A DNA stretch of 64,000 nt, taken from positions 225,896 to 289,895 of the forward strand of contig NW_025946552.1 in NCBI RefSeq assembly GCF_000764305.2, read 5' to 3'. Shown in pieces: positions 55,517 through 64,000 of this stretch. Origin of the DNA: Hyalella azteca (taxonomy: Eukaryota; Arthropoda; Malacostraca; Amphipoda; Hyalellidae). Made by a program: the position numbers and the translations under genes. A model generated the notes under the pieces. That model saw only the letters and a program-made list of their open reading frames with translations. It did not search any database and was not told the origin of the DNA. The stretch's first letter is position 1. Each line of letters opens with the position of its first letter.

Positions 55517-56489
55517 ATATCCTGGCGTCGATATTCGAGGACAACGACCTGGTGGCGTCGGACATCGTGGCGGCGCTGGTGCTGCTACGCATGCGGCAGA
55601 AATACGCAGAGAAGAGGATACGCAGGGAGATGTCCCGGATGAGGGGTGTACGCACACGGGAGAGGCTGGGAGAACTGCTGGGGACGCTGGACATAGGGGG
55701 AGGAAGAGAAGAAATAGGGGGAGGAAGAGAAGAACTAGGGGGAGGAAGACGAGAACTAGAGGAAGGAATAGAAGAACTAGAGGAAGGAAGAGAAGAAATA
55801 GAGGAAGAAAGACAAGGAGGAAGAGAACAAGAAGGAGGACGAGAAGAAAGACGAGAACAACAACAAGAAGGACGAGAAGAAAAACAAGGAGAAAGAGAAC
55901 AACAAAAAGTAGAAAAAAGTAGAGAACAAGGAGGAACAGAACAACAACAAGGAGGAGAGGAAGAAAAACAAGAAGCACGAGGTCAACAGGAGGGACCAGA
56001 ACAAGAAGGAAGAGAACAACAAGGCCGAGAAGGACAACAAAAAAGTCAACAAGAAGGTACCAAAATCAACGGGTTAGGGTTGCGGGTTGGTGACATATCA
56101 CCGGAACCCGAAGAAATCATCGATGAAATTAGTCCCACCTCAGGACCCAACCCTAAGCCCCACTCTAGTCCCCACGCTCCACCTTCCCCATCAATGAGGG
56201 AGCAAAAAGACACTCCCCAGTCCTACGTAAGTCCCAGGGAGCAAAAAGACACTCCCCAGTCCTACGTAAGTCCCAGGGAGCAAAAAGACACTCCCCAGTC
56301 CTACGTAAGTCCCCCCACGTCTTGCATCGCCCCGCCCCCGCAGCCGTGGATGACGGTTGCCAACGCGCAGCACTACATGCGGTTCGCACTAGCGTCCTAC
56401 GGCTGGCCGTGGTACATGTACGGCCGTATCTTTACTACATTTGGGTCGTTGTGGCCTCATCTAGTGTGCTGTGCTACATGCTGCTGCAG
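55517..56489 (+). CDS. DAGLB: DAGL exon with large low-complexity insertion
   Basis: The acceptor TTTGCAG precedes DILASIFEDNDLVASDIVAA then LVLLRMRQKYAEKRIRREM; the end encodes NAQHYMRFALASYGWPWYMY and a Cys run, with donor TGCAG|GTCAGA in phase 2. Both ends are strongly conserved in DAGL. Between them lie roughly 200 residues not found in vertebrates: Gly/Glu repeats (GGGREEL), a Glu/Gln/Arg-rich block, and three perfect copies of a 13-residue unit (REQKDTPQSYVSP). The frame stays open throughout, so I read it as translated, though an unspliced intron is possible. Confidence 0.88.
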
Positions 56490-56840
56490 GTCAGATGCTA
56501 CTGGTTACTAGCTGTACTAGTTCTAGGCACTAGCTGTACTAGTTTTGGTCACTAGGTGTACTAGATGTACTACATGTACGGCCGTATCTTTACTACATTC
56601 GGGTCGTTGTGGCCGCATCTAGTGTGCTGTGCTACATGCTGCTGCAGGTCAGATGCTACTGGTTACTAGCTGTACTAGTTCTAGGCACTAGGTGTACTAG
56701 ATGTTTCTACATGTACGGCCGTATCTTTACTACATTTGGGTCGTTGTGGCCGCATCTAGTGTGCTGTGCTACATGCTGCTGCATGTCAGATGCTACTGGT
56801 TACTAGGTGTACTAGTTCTAGGCACTAGGTGTACTAGTTC
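56400..56840 (+). repeat. ~150-bp array repeating the DAGL exon end and donor
   Basis: TACATGTACGGCCGTATCTT through GCTACATGCTGCTGCAGGTC and a CTAGCTGTACTAGTTCTAGG spacer occurs three times: once as exon end, twice in the intron. The copies differ by only a few bases. Confidence 0.93.
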
Positions 56841-57080
56841 TGGGCACTAGGTTTTTAGCTTGAAAACTAAGTTTGCCATTTTTGCTTGTCTCGTGAGCTC
56901 TAATTATCTCTAGGTAATTTTTTTTATTTGGTTACTAGGTGTGTTATTTTTTGTGCTTTTTTGATTTTTGTGGACATTCCCACTAATATCCCTGAGTTTA
57001 ATATCTGTAAATTATTAATATTAATATCTGTCGATCGTTATTGTTAATATCTGTCAATTATCTGTGAATTATTCGAGCAG

Positions 57081-57203
57081 GGAAACGCCAGAGTCTGTCT
57101 ATGGTGACAACTGCTGCCTCTGTCATAAAGCTGCCATGAAGACCTTGACGGGGCTGACAGATGACGACTTCTGTCTGGTCTACCATCTGAACAACATCTA
57201 CGA
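57081..57203 (+). CDS. DAGLB: DAGL exon (Cys-rich loop), cut by adapter
   Basis: After TTCGAGCAG it encodes ETPESVYGDNCCLCHKAAMK then TLTGLTDDDFCLVYHLNNIY. It matches the DQLNC...H...V..L/VY.. segment before the ELPF motif. The exon is cut two bases into the last codon by a mate-pair adapter, so its donor and the next intron are not real sequence here. Confidence 0.88.
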
Positions 57204-57241
57204 CTGTCTCTTATACACATCTAGATGTGTATAAGAGACAG
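57204..57241. other. Nextera mate-pair junction adapter (artefact) 2
   Basis: Same 38-base Tn5 mosaic-end linker as at 49768. It replaces the donor of the DAGL exon. The sequence at 57242-57507, ending at the single n at 57508, is probably from elsewhere. Confidence 0.97.
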
Positions 57242-57409
57242 CTTTGGTTTAAGGCGCCAGCCTGAGCAGGTAACCCGCACGCTGGCAACCTGCTTTCACT
57301 GTGTGCGTACCCTTACGCGGGCGTCTCGTCAACGCATCTCGGACTTGATCTACCCTAATACATCCGCGAAACACATTGCTCTTTTGACTGACTAAACAGA
57401 TTACAAGAG

Positions 57410-57660
57410 GCGCAGAACAGGCACAGCAGGCACAGAACTGACTGAGCAGGCACAGAACTGACTGAGCAGGCACAGAACCTACAGAGCCGGCACAGAACAT
57501 ATAGAGCNTGCCCCGTGTGTTCCGCCACTCTATGTCACTCTTGCCCCGTGTGTTCCGCCACTCTATCACTCTTGCCCCGTGTGTTCCGCCACACTGTCAC
57601 ACTTGCCCTGTGTGTTCTGCCACACTGTCACACTTGCCCTGTGTGTTCTCCCACTCTAAG
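57410..57660. repeat. Two arrays meeting at a single n
   Basis: An AGGCACAGAACTGACTGAGC repeat ends at 57508. A ~30-bp TGCCCCGTGTGTTCCGCCAC repeat follows to about 57655. The second motif reappears right after the third adapter at 60340. Confidence 0.9.
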
Positions 57661-57692
57661 TTACCATTTTAACAGCTGTGCAATGTTCACAG

Positions 57693-57896
57693 GTGCCATT
57701 TTACGTGGCGGTGGACAGGGCCTCCAGCAGCATCATCGTGGCCATCAGGGGGACCATGAGCCTGAAGGACACCATCACAGACATGACCGCCATGACCGCC
57801 CCCGTATACACCGGGGGCCACGCCCCCCACTGCCTCGCCCACAAGGGCATGGTCCAGGCCGCCAACTTTGTCTACTGCAAACTTAGGGAGACTCAG
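57693..57896 (+). CDS. DAGLB: DAGL exon (lipase core start)
   Basis: The acceptor GTTCACAG precedes VPFYVAVDRASSSIIVAIRG, TMSLKDTITDM, and LAHKGMVQAANFVYCKL, ending ACTCAG|GTGAAC in phase 0. It is the start of the alpha/beta hydrolase domain; RGTMSLKD matches DAGL-beta (RGTMSLQD). Confidence 0.94.
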
Positions 57897-57985
57897 GTGA
57901 ACTTAGGGAGACTTAGGTGAACTTGGGGGAACTTAGGGAGGAGACTCAGGTGAACTTAGGGGAACTTAGGGAGACTCGGGTAAAA
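57883..57985 (+). repeat. Array repeating the DAGL lipase-core exon end and donor
   Basis: CTTAGGGAGACTCAGGTGAA recurs about four times, with GACTTAGGTGAA and GACTCGGGTAAA variants, starting at the exon end. Confidence 0.9.
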
Positions 57986-58274
57986 TTAGTGGGTACTTTG
58001 AAAGGCTCCAGAATTTTTTTTACGCGCCTTTAGAAGGCTTGAAGCTTGTTCAGCTTGAAGCTCCCAGTTTATTATTCTACCACCAATCAATAATCACATT
58101 TTTTTTCATTGTAATATTATTAGAATCTTATATATCCTAATAAAGATAATTTTGTACAGCTGACATTTTTTTTTCTATTGTGATATTATTTATCCTAATA
58201 AATATTATATAGGTACTAATAAAGCTAATAAAGATTATAGATATTATTTATTCTAATAAAGATATATTATGCAG

Positions 58275-59363
58275 GTACTTCACCGGGCACTGGCCGCGCA
58301 CCCCACCTTCCGCCTGGTGGTCACTGGCCACAGCCTGGGGGCCGGGGCCGCCGTTGTTCTGGCCGCCAAGCTCCGCCAGGACCAACACAAAATATCCACT
58401 AATTTATCCTCCGTATCCACCAATGTCACCGTGGTCACTGCCGTCCCAGCCACCAGTAAATCCACCTCAATATCCACCTCGCAAGTTTTTTCAACGGCCA
58501 TATCCACGCCTGTGGAAATTATTTGCTTTGCGTACTCGCCCCCCGGAGGCCTATGTTCCCAGGAGTTCGCTGCTGAGATGAAGGATCGTGTGATGTCTGT
58601 GGTGATTGGTGATGATTTGGTGCCAAGATTAAGTGTACATGCAATGCATGCACTGCGTGGTGATATCATCACAGTTCTAGAGGAGTGTGATGAACCCAAG
58701 TTCAGGCTGCTAGCTCGGGGGTGTTGGTTCATGCTCGTTGGTATCAGCGAGAAGCGACTTCATCAGAGATATGCTGATAGATCACTATACTATGGTGGTG
58801 GTGGTGGTATATTATCCCCAACATCCCCTAAAAATCCCCGTAATTACTCCACCATGGAGGACTCTGACATTCACACATCCACCACAGCCTCAGGCTTCCC
58901 CACGACAACGGGTACCCACAACTCCCCAATTCAATTTACCGGGGACTCGGGGCTTGTTGGGACCTCCTTGGAGACTTCCAGCATGGGACTTTTGGGGACC
59001 TCAAACACAGTGTCCTTTGCTGGGCCCCAACCTGAAGGTCCCCACGGGACTTCCAGCGTGGGACTTTTGGGGACCTCGAACACCGTATCCTTTGCGAGGC
59101 CCCAACCCGAAGGTCCCCAGGCCCCATGTCCCCACCCGACAAGTCCCCGACACACGGAAGTCCCGCTATGTCTGCCAGGCCACGTGCTCCACGTGCAGCC
59201 CTCCAGCTACGTCACCCCTGGCAGGTGGAAGGTTCAGTGGAAGCCTCCATGTGACTTCCGCTCCATCATCATCACCCCCTGCATGATGCGGCATCACCTC
59301 CCGCAGGAGGTCATGAAGGCTATTGACTTCGTGTTTGAACACAATATGGTGCCTGAGAAGTGA
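58275..59363 (+). CDS. DAGLB: DAGL terminal exon (catalytic triad)
   Basis: After ATTATGCAG, in phase 0, it encodes VLHRALAAHPTFRLVVTGHS and LGAG (nucleophile Ser in GHSLG). An inserted Ser/Thr-rich segment of ~40 residues precedes EIICFAYSPPGG. VIGDDLVPRLS follows (catalytic Asp), then WFMLVGISEKRL, a Pro/Ser-rich loop with two copies of a ~27-residue repeat (GTSSVGLLGTSNTVSFA), and LPGHVLHV with the likely catalytic His. It ends IIITPCMMRHHLPQEVMKAI...MVPEK and TGA. The short tail fits the beta form. Confidence 0.93.
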   Translation, partial: VLHRALAAHPTFRLVVTGHSLGAGAAVVLAAKLRQDQHKISTNLSSVSTNVTVVTAVPATSKSTSISTSQVFSTAISTPVEIICFAYSPPGGLCSQEFAAEMKDRVMSVVIGDDLVPRLSVHAMHALRGDIITVLEECDEPKFRLLARGCWFMLVGISEKRLHQRYADRSLYYGGGGGILSPTSPKNPRNYSTMEDSDIHTSTTASGFPTTTGTHNSPIQFTGDSGLVGTSLETSSMGLLGTSNTVSFAGPQPEGPHGTSSVGLLGTSNTVSFARPQPEGPQAPCPHPTSPRHTEVPLCLPGHVLHVQPSSYVTPGRWKVQWKPPCDFRSIIITPCMMRHHLPQEVMKAIDFVFEHNMVPEK

Positions 59364-59605
59364 TGTTCATTATGATATGAATGAACATAATATGGTGCCT
59401 GAGAAGTGATGTTCATTATGATATGAATGAACATAATATGGTGCCTGAGAAGTGATGAACATCATAAAAGAATGAACATGATGTTCCGAGAGAAGTGATG
59501 AAAGAATAAATATAATTTTCCTAGAGAAGTGATGAAAATAATGTCCCTGAGAAGTGATGAACACCATGAAAAAATGAACATAATGTTCCTACAGAAAGGA
59601 TGACA
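59336..59605 (+). repeat. Array made from DAGL last codons and stop
   Basis: GAACATAATATGGTGCCTGA followed by GAAGTGATG occurs about six times with decay, beginning with the real NMVPEK-stop sequence. A possible polyadenylation signal AATAAA is at 59505-59510. Confidence 0.9.
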
Positions 59606-59849
59606 TACGTTTACCTTCTTATTGGTGTGGCCAATTATCTTATTTTGTTAAGAGGTTCCGTCAGGTCTATTATCTACATGTATTTTTTTACAGTACACAA
59701 TTATTGTGTAGCGGAGATACATTTTTCCAGTGATGGTGTGTTTTGATCTCGTTAATATCTTTGTATTGTAAGGATTATGGCACTAGGTATTTACTTACAG
59801 TTAATTAATCTGCGATTAACTGGGTAGTATTTATGGTCAGGGTGCAATT

Positions 59850-60301
59850 TTGAGGAAATGACTCTTGATTATGTAAGACTCTTTGATTATATGCGACTCT
59901 TATGTACAACTCTTGAATATGCACGACTCTTGATTATGTATGACTCTTGATTATGCAAGACTCTTGATAACATATGACTCATGATTATGCATAACTCTTG
60001 ATTACGTACAACTCTTGATTATGTATGACTCTTGATTATGTAGACTCTTGATTACATACAACTCTTGATTATGTATGACTCTTGATAACATATGACTCAT
60101 GATTATGCATAACTCTTGATTACGTACAACTCTTGATTATGCACGACTCTTGATTATATAGGACTCTTAATTATAAAAGACTCTTGATTATGTACAACTC
60201 TTTGATTATATAGGACTCTTGATTATGCAAGACTCTTGATTATGTAGGACTCTTGATTACGTACAACTCTTGATTATGTATGACTCTTGATTATATAGGA
60301 C
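59850..60301. repeat. 16-20-bp minisatellite
   Basis: About 25 copies of GACTCTTGATTATGTA-like units with varied 4-base ends. The array is cut by the adapter at 60302. Confidence 0.92.
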
Positions 60302-60339
60302 CTGTCTCTTATACACATCTAGATGTGTATAAGAGACAG
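60302..60339. other. Nextera mate-pair junction adapter (artefact) 3
   Basis: Same linker. The 47 bases after it match the array at 57517-57563, about 2.8 kb away, as expected for a mate-pair fragment left in the assembly. A single n follows at 60387. Confidence 0.97.
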
Positions 60340-60387
60340 ATGTCACTCTTGCCCCGTGTGTTCCGCCGCTCTATGTCACTCTTGCCN

Positions 60388-60748
60388 GGAATATTTGTAT
60401 ACTGAACGGAATATTTGTATACTGAACGAAATATTTGTATACTGAACAGAATATTTGTTTACTGAACGGAATATTTGTTTACTGAACGGAATATTTGTTT
60501 ACTGAACGGAATATTTGTATACTGAACGGAATATTTGTATGCTGAACGAAATATTTGTATGCTGAACGAAATATTTGTATACTGAACGGAATATTTGTAT
60601 ACTGAACGAAATATTTGTATACTGGACGGAATATTTGTATACCGAACGGAATATTTGTATACTGAACGAAATATTTGTATACTGGACGGAATATTTGTAT
60701 ACTGAACGGAATATTTGTTTACTGAACGGAATATTTGTATACTGAACA
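60388..60748. repeat. 20-bp minisatellite
   Basis: Eighteen copies of GGAATATTTGTATACTGAAC with minor variants. The array begins at the single-n join. Confidence 0.93.
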
Positions 60749-61042
60749 ATAATGTACGAGGGGACCAATGCTAAAATAACTTTAATAATAAATCTTTGAT
60801 TTTTGATATTAAATCATGCTATATTTTTTTCGTCTTGCAATGATAACGTTAGATATATTCGTATATAATTACTGAGTATTATGATAACGTTAGATATACT
60901 CATATATAATTAATGAGTGCAGATAAAATTATTAATAAAACTGATATATTCCTGGTCACTCAACTGCCTCGTGATCCGAATTTATAAATAGCAATTAAAT
61001 ATTATTAATTAGTCATTATCACTCAAAGTAATGAATGTGTCT

Positions 61043-61185
61043 TTGTCCAAATGGCGATGCCTTGTATGGGTCATTCTGACTCACTTTGGCCCGGGAAAAA
61101 GGGCGTATCAGTGCTACGTCCTGCTCTCTGTATGAAAGTGTGTCAAACTTTGGACAATAGAAAAGTGTGTCAAAATTTGGACAAT
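61043..61185 (+). mobile_element. MITE family A, copy 5 (best preserved)
   Basis: About 143 bp from TTGTCCAAATGGCGATGC to AAATTTGGACAAT, so the two ends are inverted repeats. The core includes GGGTCATTCTGACTCACTTT, GGCCCGGGAAAAAGGGCG and TATCAGTGCTACG. It serves as the reference copy for the family. Confidence 0.78.
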
Positions 61186-62094
61186 CCATTTATTTTTTTG
61201 AGTGAATTTACTAAAGATTAATTATTTGAAACATTCTGAATATTAATTATTATTAGTTATTGAAACAATTATTAGAAACGACTGGTGCCTCTTCTAATTC
61301 TTGTGCCAAATGCTAGAGTTTTTTATGCGTTCTAGGCTGCCAAATTATTCCATTGAGATTAGCTTTAAAATAATTAAATTAAATTTATTAATTTTGAGAT
61401 TAGCTTCGAAATTAATTAGGTAATTAATTAATCGAATAATTAGATTATTTTAAAAAAGTTTTGGAAACAAGTTTACCGTATATTTATACACTATATAGAT
61501 TATCTATTTTATTCTGTTTTCTCTATTTATCTGTTTTCTTTATGGATTTCGTTCCCTGTTTAAATTTCGTGTTTTGTTTGTATTTTCCTGTTTGATATCA
61601 AACAGTTACTGTAAAAATTAAAACTTAACTGCGTTCCGTTATTTTGCCAAATAATTTCTTGTAATTTTATTGTATTATTATCATTATTATTATTTTATAT
61701 CATGAACTGGATTACGATTTCGTTGTAATACTTTTTTTGATCAATATACGGTTGATATTTTTGCTATGGTACTTATGCTATATACACGTACAATTTTTGT
61801 ACGTTTGGTCGTTATTATTATATATAATAGTAACCTACCAATAACTTATTATTATAAATAATATTGATACATATTAATAATTATAAATAATAATAAGCTC
61901 GACAACCTATCAACTACTCAACTTTAGAAATTTTCAGTTTTTCTTCCCTTAAAATTAAAAAAACCACTCATGATGTAATATGAATTATGTAATAGTTGAA
62001 TTATTACTCGATTTTGAGCTTGATTTTCGGCCGTACCATTCCTACTTTAATCCTAGACTGTAGGATTCCTACACTCAGAGATATGAATGAAACA
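61186..62094. other. AT-rich DNA, nothing recognised
   Basis: No open frame, repeat array or element end that I can support. Confidence 0.6.
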
Positions 62095-62211
62095 TTGTCC
62101 TTGTAGTGAAGAACCTTTCCTTCACTTGGTGAGTCATCCTGACACACTTTGACCTGGAATAAGATAACGTATCACTGCTACGTGCAGTGAGTGTGTCAAC
62201 ATTTGAACAAT
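62095..62211 (+). mobile_element. MITE family A, copy 6
   Basis: Left end TTGTCCTTGTAG, core GAGTCATCCTGACACACTTT, GACCTGGAATAAG, TATCACTGCTACG, right end ATTTGAACAATT. It is diverged but in the same order. Confidence 0.7.
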
Positions 62212-62364
62212 TTCCCAGACTCACTAGAATTCTTTCTTAACAAACATGTAATGAAATAATGAATATTTTAAAATAAAGAAAAATGATTGGAGTTTAAGCG
62301 TTTCTTTATGCAAATGGCCTAAGTAAATTGAGTAAGAATTTAATATGACCCAGTCATATCTGTG

Positions 62365-62475
62365 AGTGTAATATTACATTATAATATAATTCTATAAAAT
62401 ATAATAAAGTAATATTACATTATAATATAATTATATAAAATATAATAAAGTAATATTACATTACTCACTCATTAT
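62365..62475. repeat. AT-rich ~47-bp tandem repeat
   Basis: Two to three copies of AGTAATATTACATTATAATA followed by TAATTATATAAAATATAAT. Confidence 0.85.
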
Positions 62476-62760
62476 TCATCTGGGAAATATTCACGCGGTT
62501 GTGTGCTATACAATTAATACAATGCTAATTAATTAATTACAATGCTAGTCCTTTACTCACTTTTATCCAAAGTGGGTCTCCTTTGCGTCTTTGTCCCTAA
62601 TTTTAGTTAATGTTTTTTTATATATACTTTTTTATTGCAAGTTAAGCAGGTTTCACTGAAGATCAGAGAATTCGTTTTATTGATAATTTTCTTATTAGTT
62701 TCTTTCAATAGATCGTACAACATTTTTCAATATTTGTGTACTAAAACTAATAAGAAAATN

Positions 62761-62830
62761 CTTAGTGGCAGGTGAAGTGCCCTTAGTGGCAGGTGAAGTG
62801 CCCTTAGTGGCAGGTGAGGCCTTAAAGCCC
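62761..62830 (+). repeat. Array repeating a DAGL exon end and donor, second copy
   Basis: CTTAGTGGCAGGTGAAGTGC occurs twice, then the end variant GGCAGGTGAGGCCTT. This corresponds to the 3' edge of the DAGL exon ending at 55240 (GTGGCAG|GTGAGG), where only one copy is present. It starts at the single n at 62760. Confidence 0.85.
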
Positions 62831-63082
62831 TTAAGGGTCAGTTAAGGGTCGCTGGTCAATTATTATTTGTAAATCCAGCCATTATCACATTCTATACATA
62901 CCTTAACATCTGTAAATGCTACCAAGTTTTCTTTTAATTACTGCATTATTATCATATTTGTCTAAAATTCAACAGAATATATATAACTTCAAGTATTTTC
63001 TTAATCACGTCAATATTAGCTTATTTGTCCAATATTCAACAGAATATATAAATATAAGTTGATAAGAAATAAATATGATTAT

Positions 63083-63330
63083 TATTTTCCCAGATATCCT
63101 GGCGTCGATATTATCTTAAATGTCCAAAATTAAATAAAATTTAATAATAAATAAATATGATAATTAATTTGCAGATATCCTGGCGTCGATATTCGAGGAC
63201 AACGACCTGGTGGCGTCAGACATCGTGGCGGCGCTGGTGCTGCTACGCATGCGGCAGAAATACGCAGAGAAGAGGATACGCAGGGAGATGTCTAGGATGA
63301 GGGGTGTACGCACACGGGAGAGGCTGGGAG
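63083..63330 (+). pseudogene. Second copy of a DAGL exon (partial, bounded by n)
   Basis: 63177-63330 repeats the first ~154 bases of the exon at 55517 with only three substitutions, all synonymous (Ser TCG/TCA; Ser-Arg TCCCGG/TCTAGG). It stops at the single n (63331). The intron before it is also homologous. About 80 bases upstream (63083-63110) sits a partial copy of the acceptor edge that is absent from the first copy. It is either an alternative haplotype misplaced in the scaffold or a recent duplication. Confidence 0.85.
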
Positions 63331-63331
63331 N

Positions 63332-64000
63332 ATAATTATATATAATTGAAGTATATAATACTATCATATAATCAATCACTTGATAATTTGATTTATTATT
63401 GAGGTATATATTATTTAGTTCATATTTATAATAATCTTATTCATGGACGTATGAAAATAATTATACCAAAACTATCGCATTATTATTGAGGAATAATATT
63501 GCTAGATATTATTTGGTTCATATTTACTTAACGTATGCAATTAATTATACCAAAACGTTTGCCTGAATGACATTTTTATAGATAAATGCATAAACAAATT
63601 CGGTATGTATAATCAGGTTGATATTATGATCTTTTCCACTCAACATCGTTCGACATTAATTATATACAAAATATTTTACCTAAACTTGACCGTTCCCTTG
63701 AAGTTACGGAAGTGCATTGCTTTTTGGACAAAGATCCAATTATTTATCTGAATATATACAGAACCTCGCTCCATAATGATCCTGGACTCTCTTGGTAATT
63801 AAAATTAAGTAATATTTGTATTGATTATTATTAGTTATTATATTCGAACATTTCTCTCGACGTGTATAACTTTTGAAACTCGGGCCTGTTTTATTTATAA
63901 TATGTGGGATATAATCAAACAATATTTAATTGTTGGTTTTATTAACAAAGTCTTTATTCACACTGCGTTGAATATTTATTGAATACTTAATATTGGATAT
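63332..64000. other. AT-rich DNA to window end
   Basis: No gene or element recognised. A short repeated motif (ATATTATTTAGTTCATATTT and ATATTATTTGGTTCATATTT) suggests an old local duplication. Confidence 0.55.

Larger units (their letters stand above)
50762..59363 (+). other. DAGLB: Gene span: diacylglycerol lipase, beta type
   Basis: Nine exons in consistent order encode a multi-pass membrane serine hydrolase. It cleaves sn-1 acyl chains from diacylglycerol to give 2-acylglycerols such as 2-arachidonoylglycerol. Order: N-terminus MPALVFCKRRWRIGSDDFVL; TM segments (a segment is missing between 51653 and 53239); the FPEMAW and CCASSKDETS blocks; DNDLVASDIVAALVLL; HYMRFALASYGWP; a Cys-rich NCCLC block; VPFYVAVDR with VAIRGTMSLKD; the nucleophile GHSLGAG; CFAYSPPGG; the Asp motif DDLVPRLS; and a His in GHVLHVQ. 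FPEMAW, RGTMSLKD and the short C-terminus fit DAGL-beta rather than alpha. Low-complexity insertions enlarge it. Confidence 0.92.

Noticed and set aside
55463..56052. Minus-strand Leu/Val-rich frames
   Set aside because: Shadows of the charged low-complexity part of the DAGL exon.
57242..57507. Foreign or bacterial insert after the adapter
   Set aside because: It lies between an adapter and a single n and shows no recognisable bacterial gene; a misplaced local contig is the simpler view.

Overview
The window is eukaryotic nuclear DNA, almost certainly from an arthropod. A crustacean is my best inference, from an i-type lysozyme, an ARID5-type gene, a Penelope-like retroelement, a tRNA-derived SINE and a very high minisatellite load. 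Genes are split into short GT-AG exons lying in AT-rich introns. There are no operons, CRISPR arrays or other prokaryotic features. Most long reading frames elsewhere are translated tandem repeats, not genes.

Layout. (1) 1-9.9 kb: minisatellites, an ancient ~1.5-kb duplication, a foldback element and an i-type lysozyme/destabilase gene on the + strand (exons 5105-5180, 7714-7787, 9614-9769). Its last intron holds two Penelope-like fragments in inverted orientation. The exon(s) for the catalytic part are absent, and an assembly join lies in that intron. (2) 9.9-15.5 kb: intergenic, with long minisatellites and a small MITE. (3) 15.5-43 kb, - strand: an ARID5 (ARID5B-like) DNA-binding regulator. 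Seven coding exons are clear (36924-37190 down to 15538-17415), and a tiny first coding exon is possible at 42441-42452. Introns are packed with minisatellites, including a 1.7-kb array of GATA-containing palindromes, and one 337-N gap. (4) 43-50.7 kb: the divergent intergenic region, dense with transposable-element remnants: tandemly duplicated LINE 3' ends (one invaded by a TIR element, the other by a SINE), a Harbinger-like element, and an hAT-like element with an 8-bp target duplication. (5) 50.8-59.4 kb, + strand: a diacylglycerol lipase of the beta type, nine exons seen and one expected exon missing. (6) 59.4-64 kb: more arrays, two MITE copies and a second near-identical copy of one lipase exon.

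The most unusual pattern is that tandem arrays repeatedly start at exon edges. In all three genes, units containing a splice site plus neighbouring coding bases, or the stop codon plus the last codons, have been duplicated several times into the adjoining intron or 3' flank. I count about 18 such edges. The second copy of the lipase exon shows different exon-edge repeats from the first, so these arrays appear to vary between copies.

The assembly also carries clear artefacts. Three Nextera mate-pair junction adapters remain in the sequence (49768, 57204, 60302), one exactly at the end of a lipase exon. Eight single-n contig joins are present. Missing exons and the extra lipase exon should be read with this in mind.
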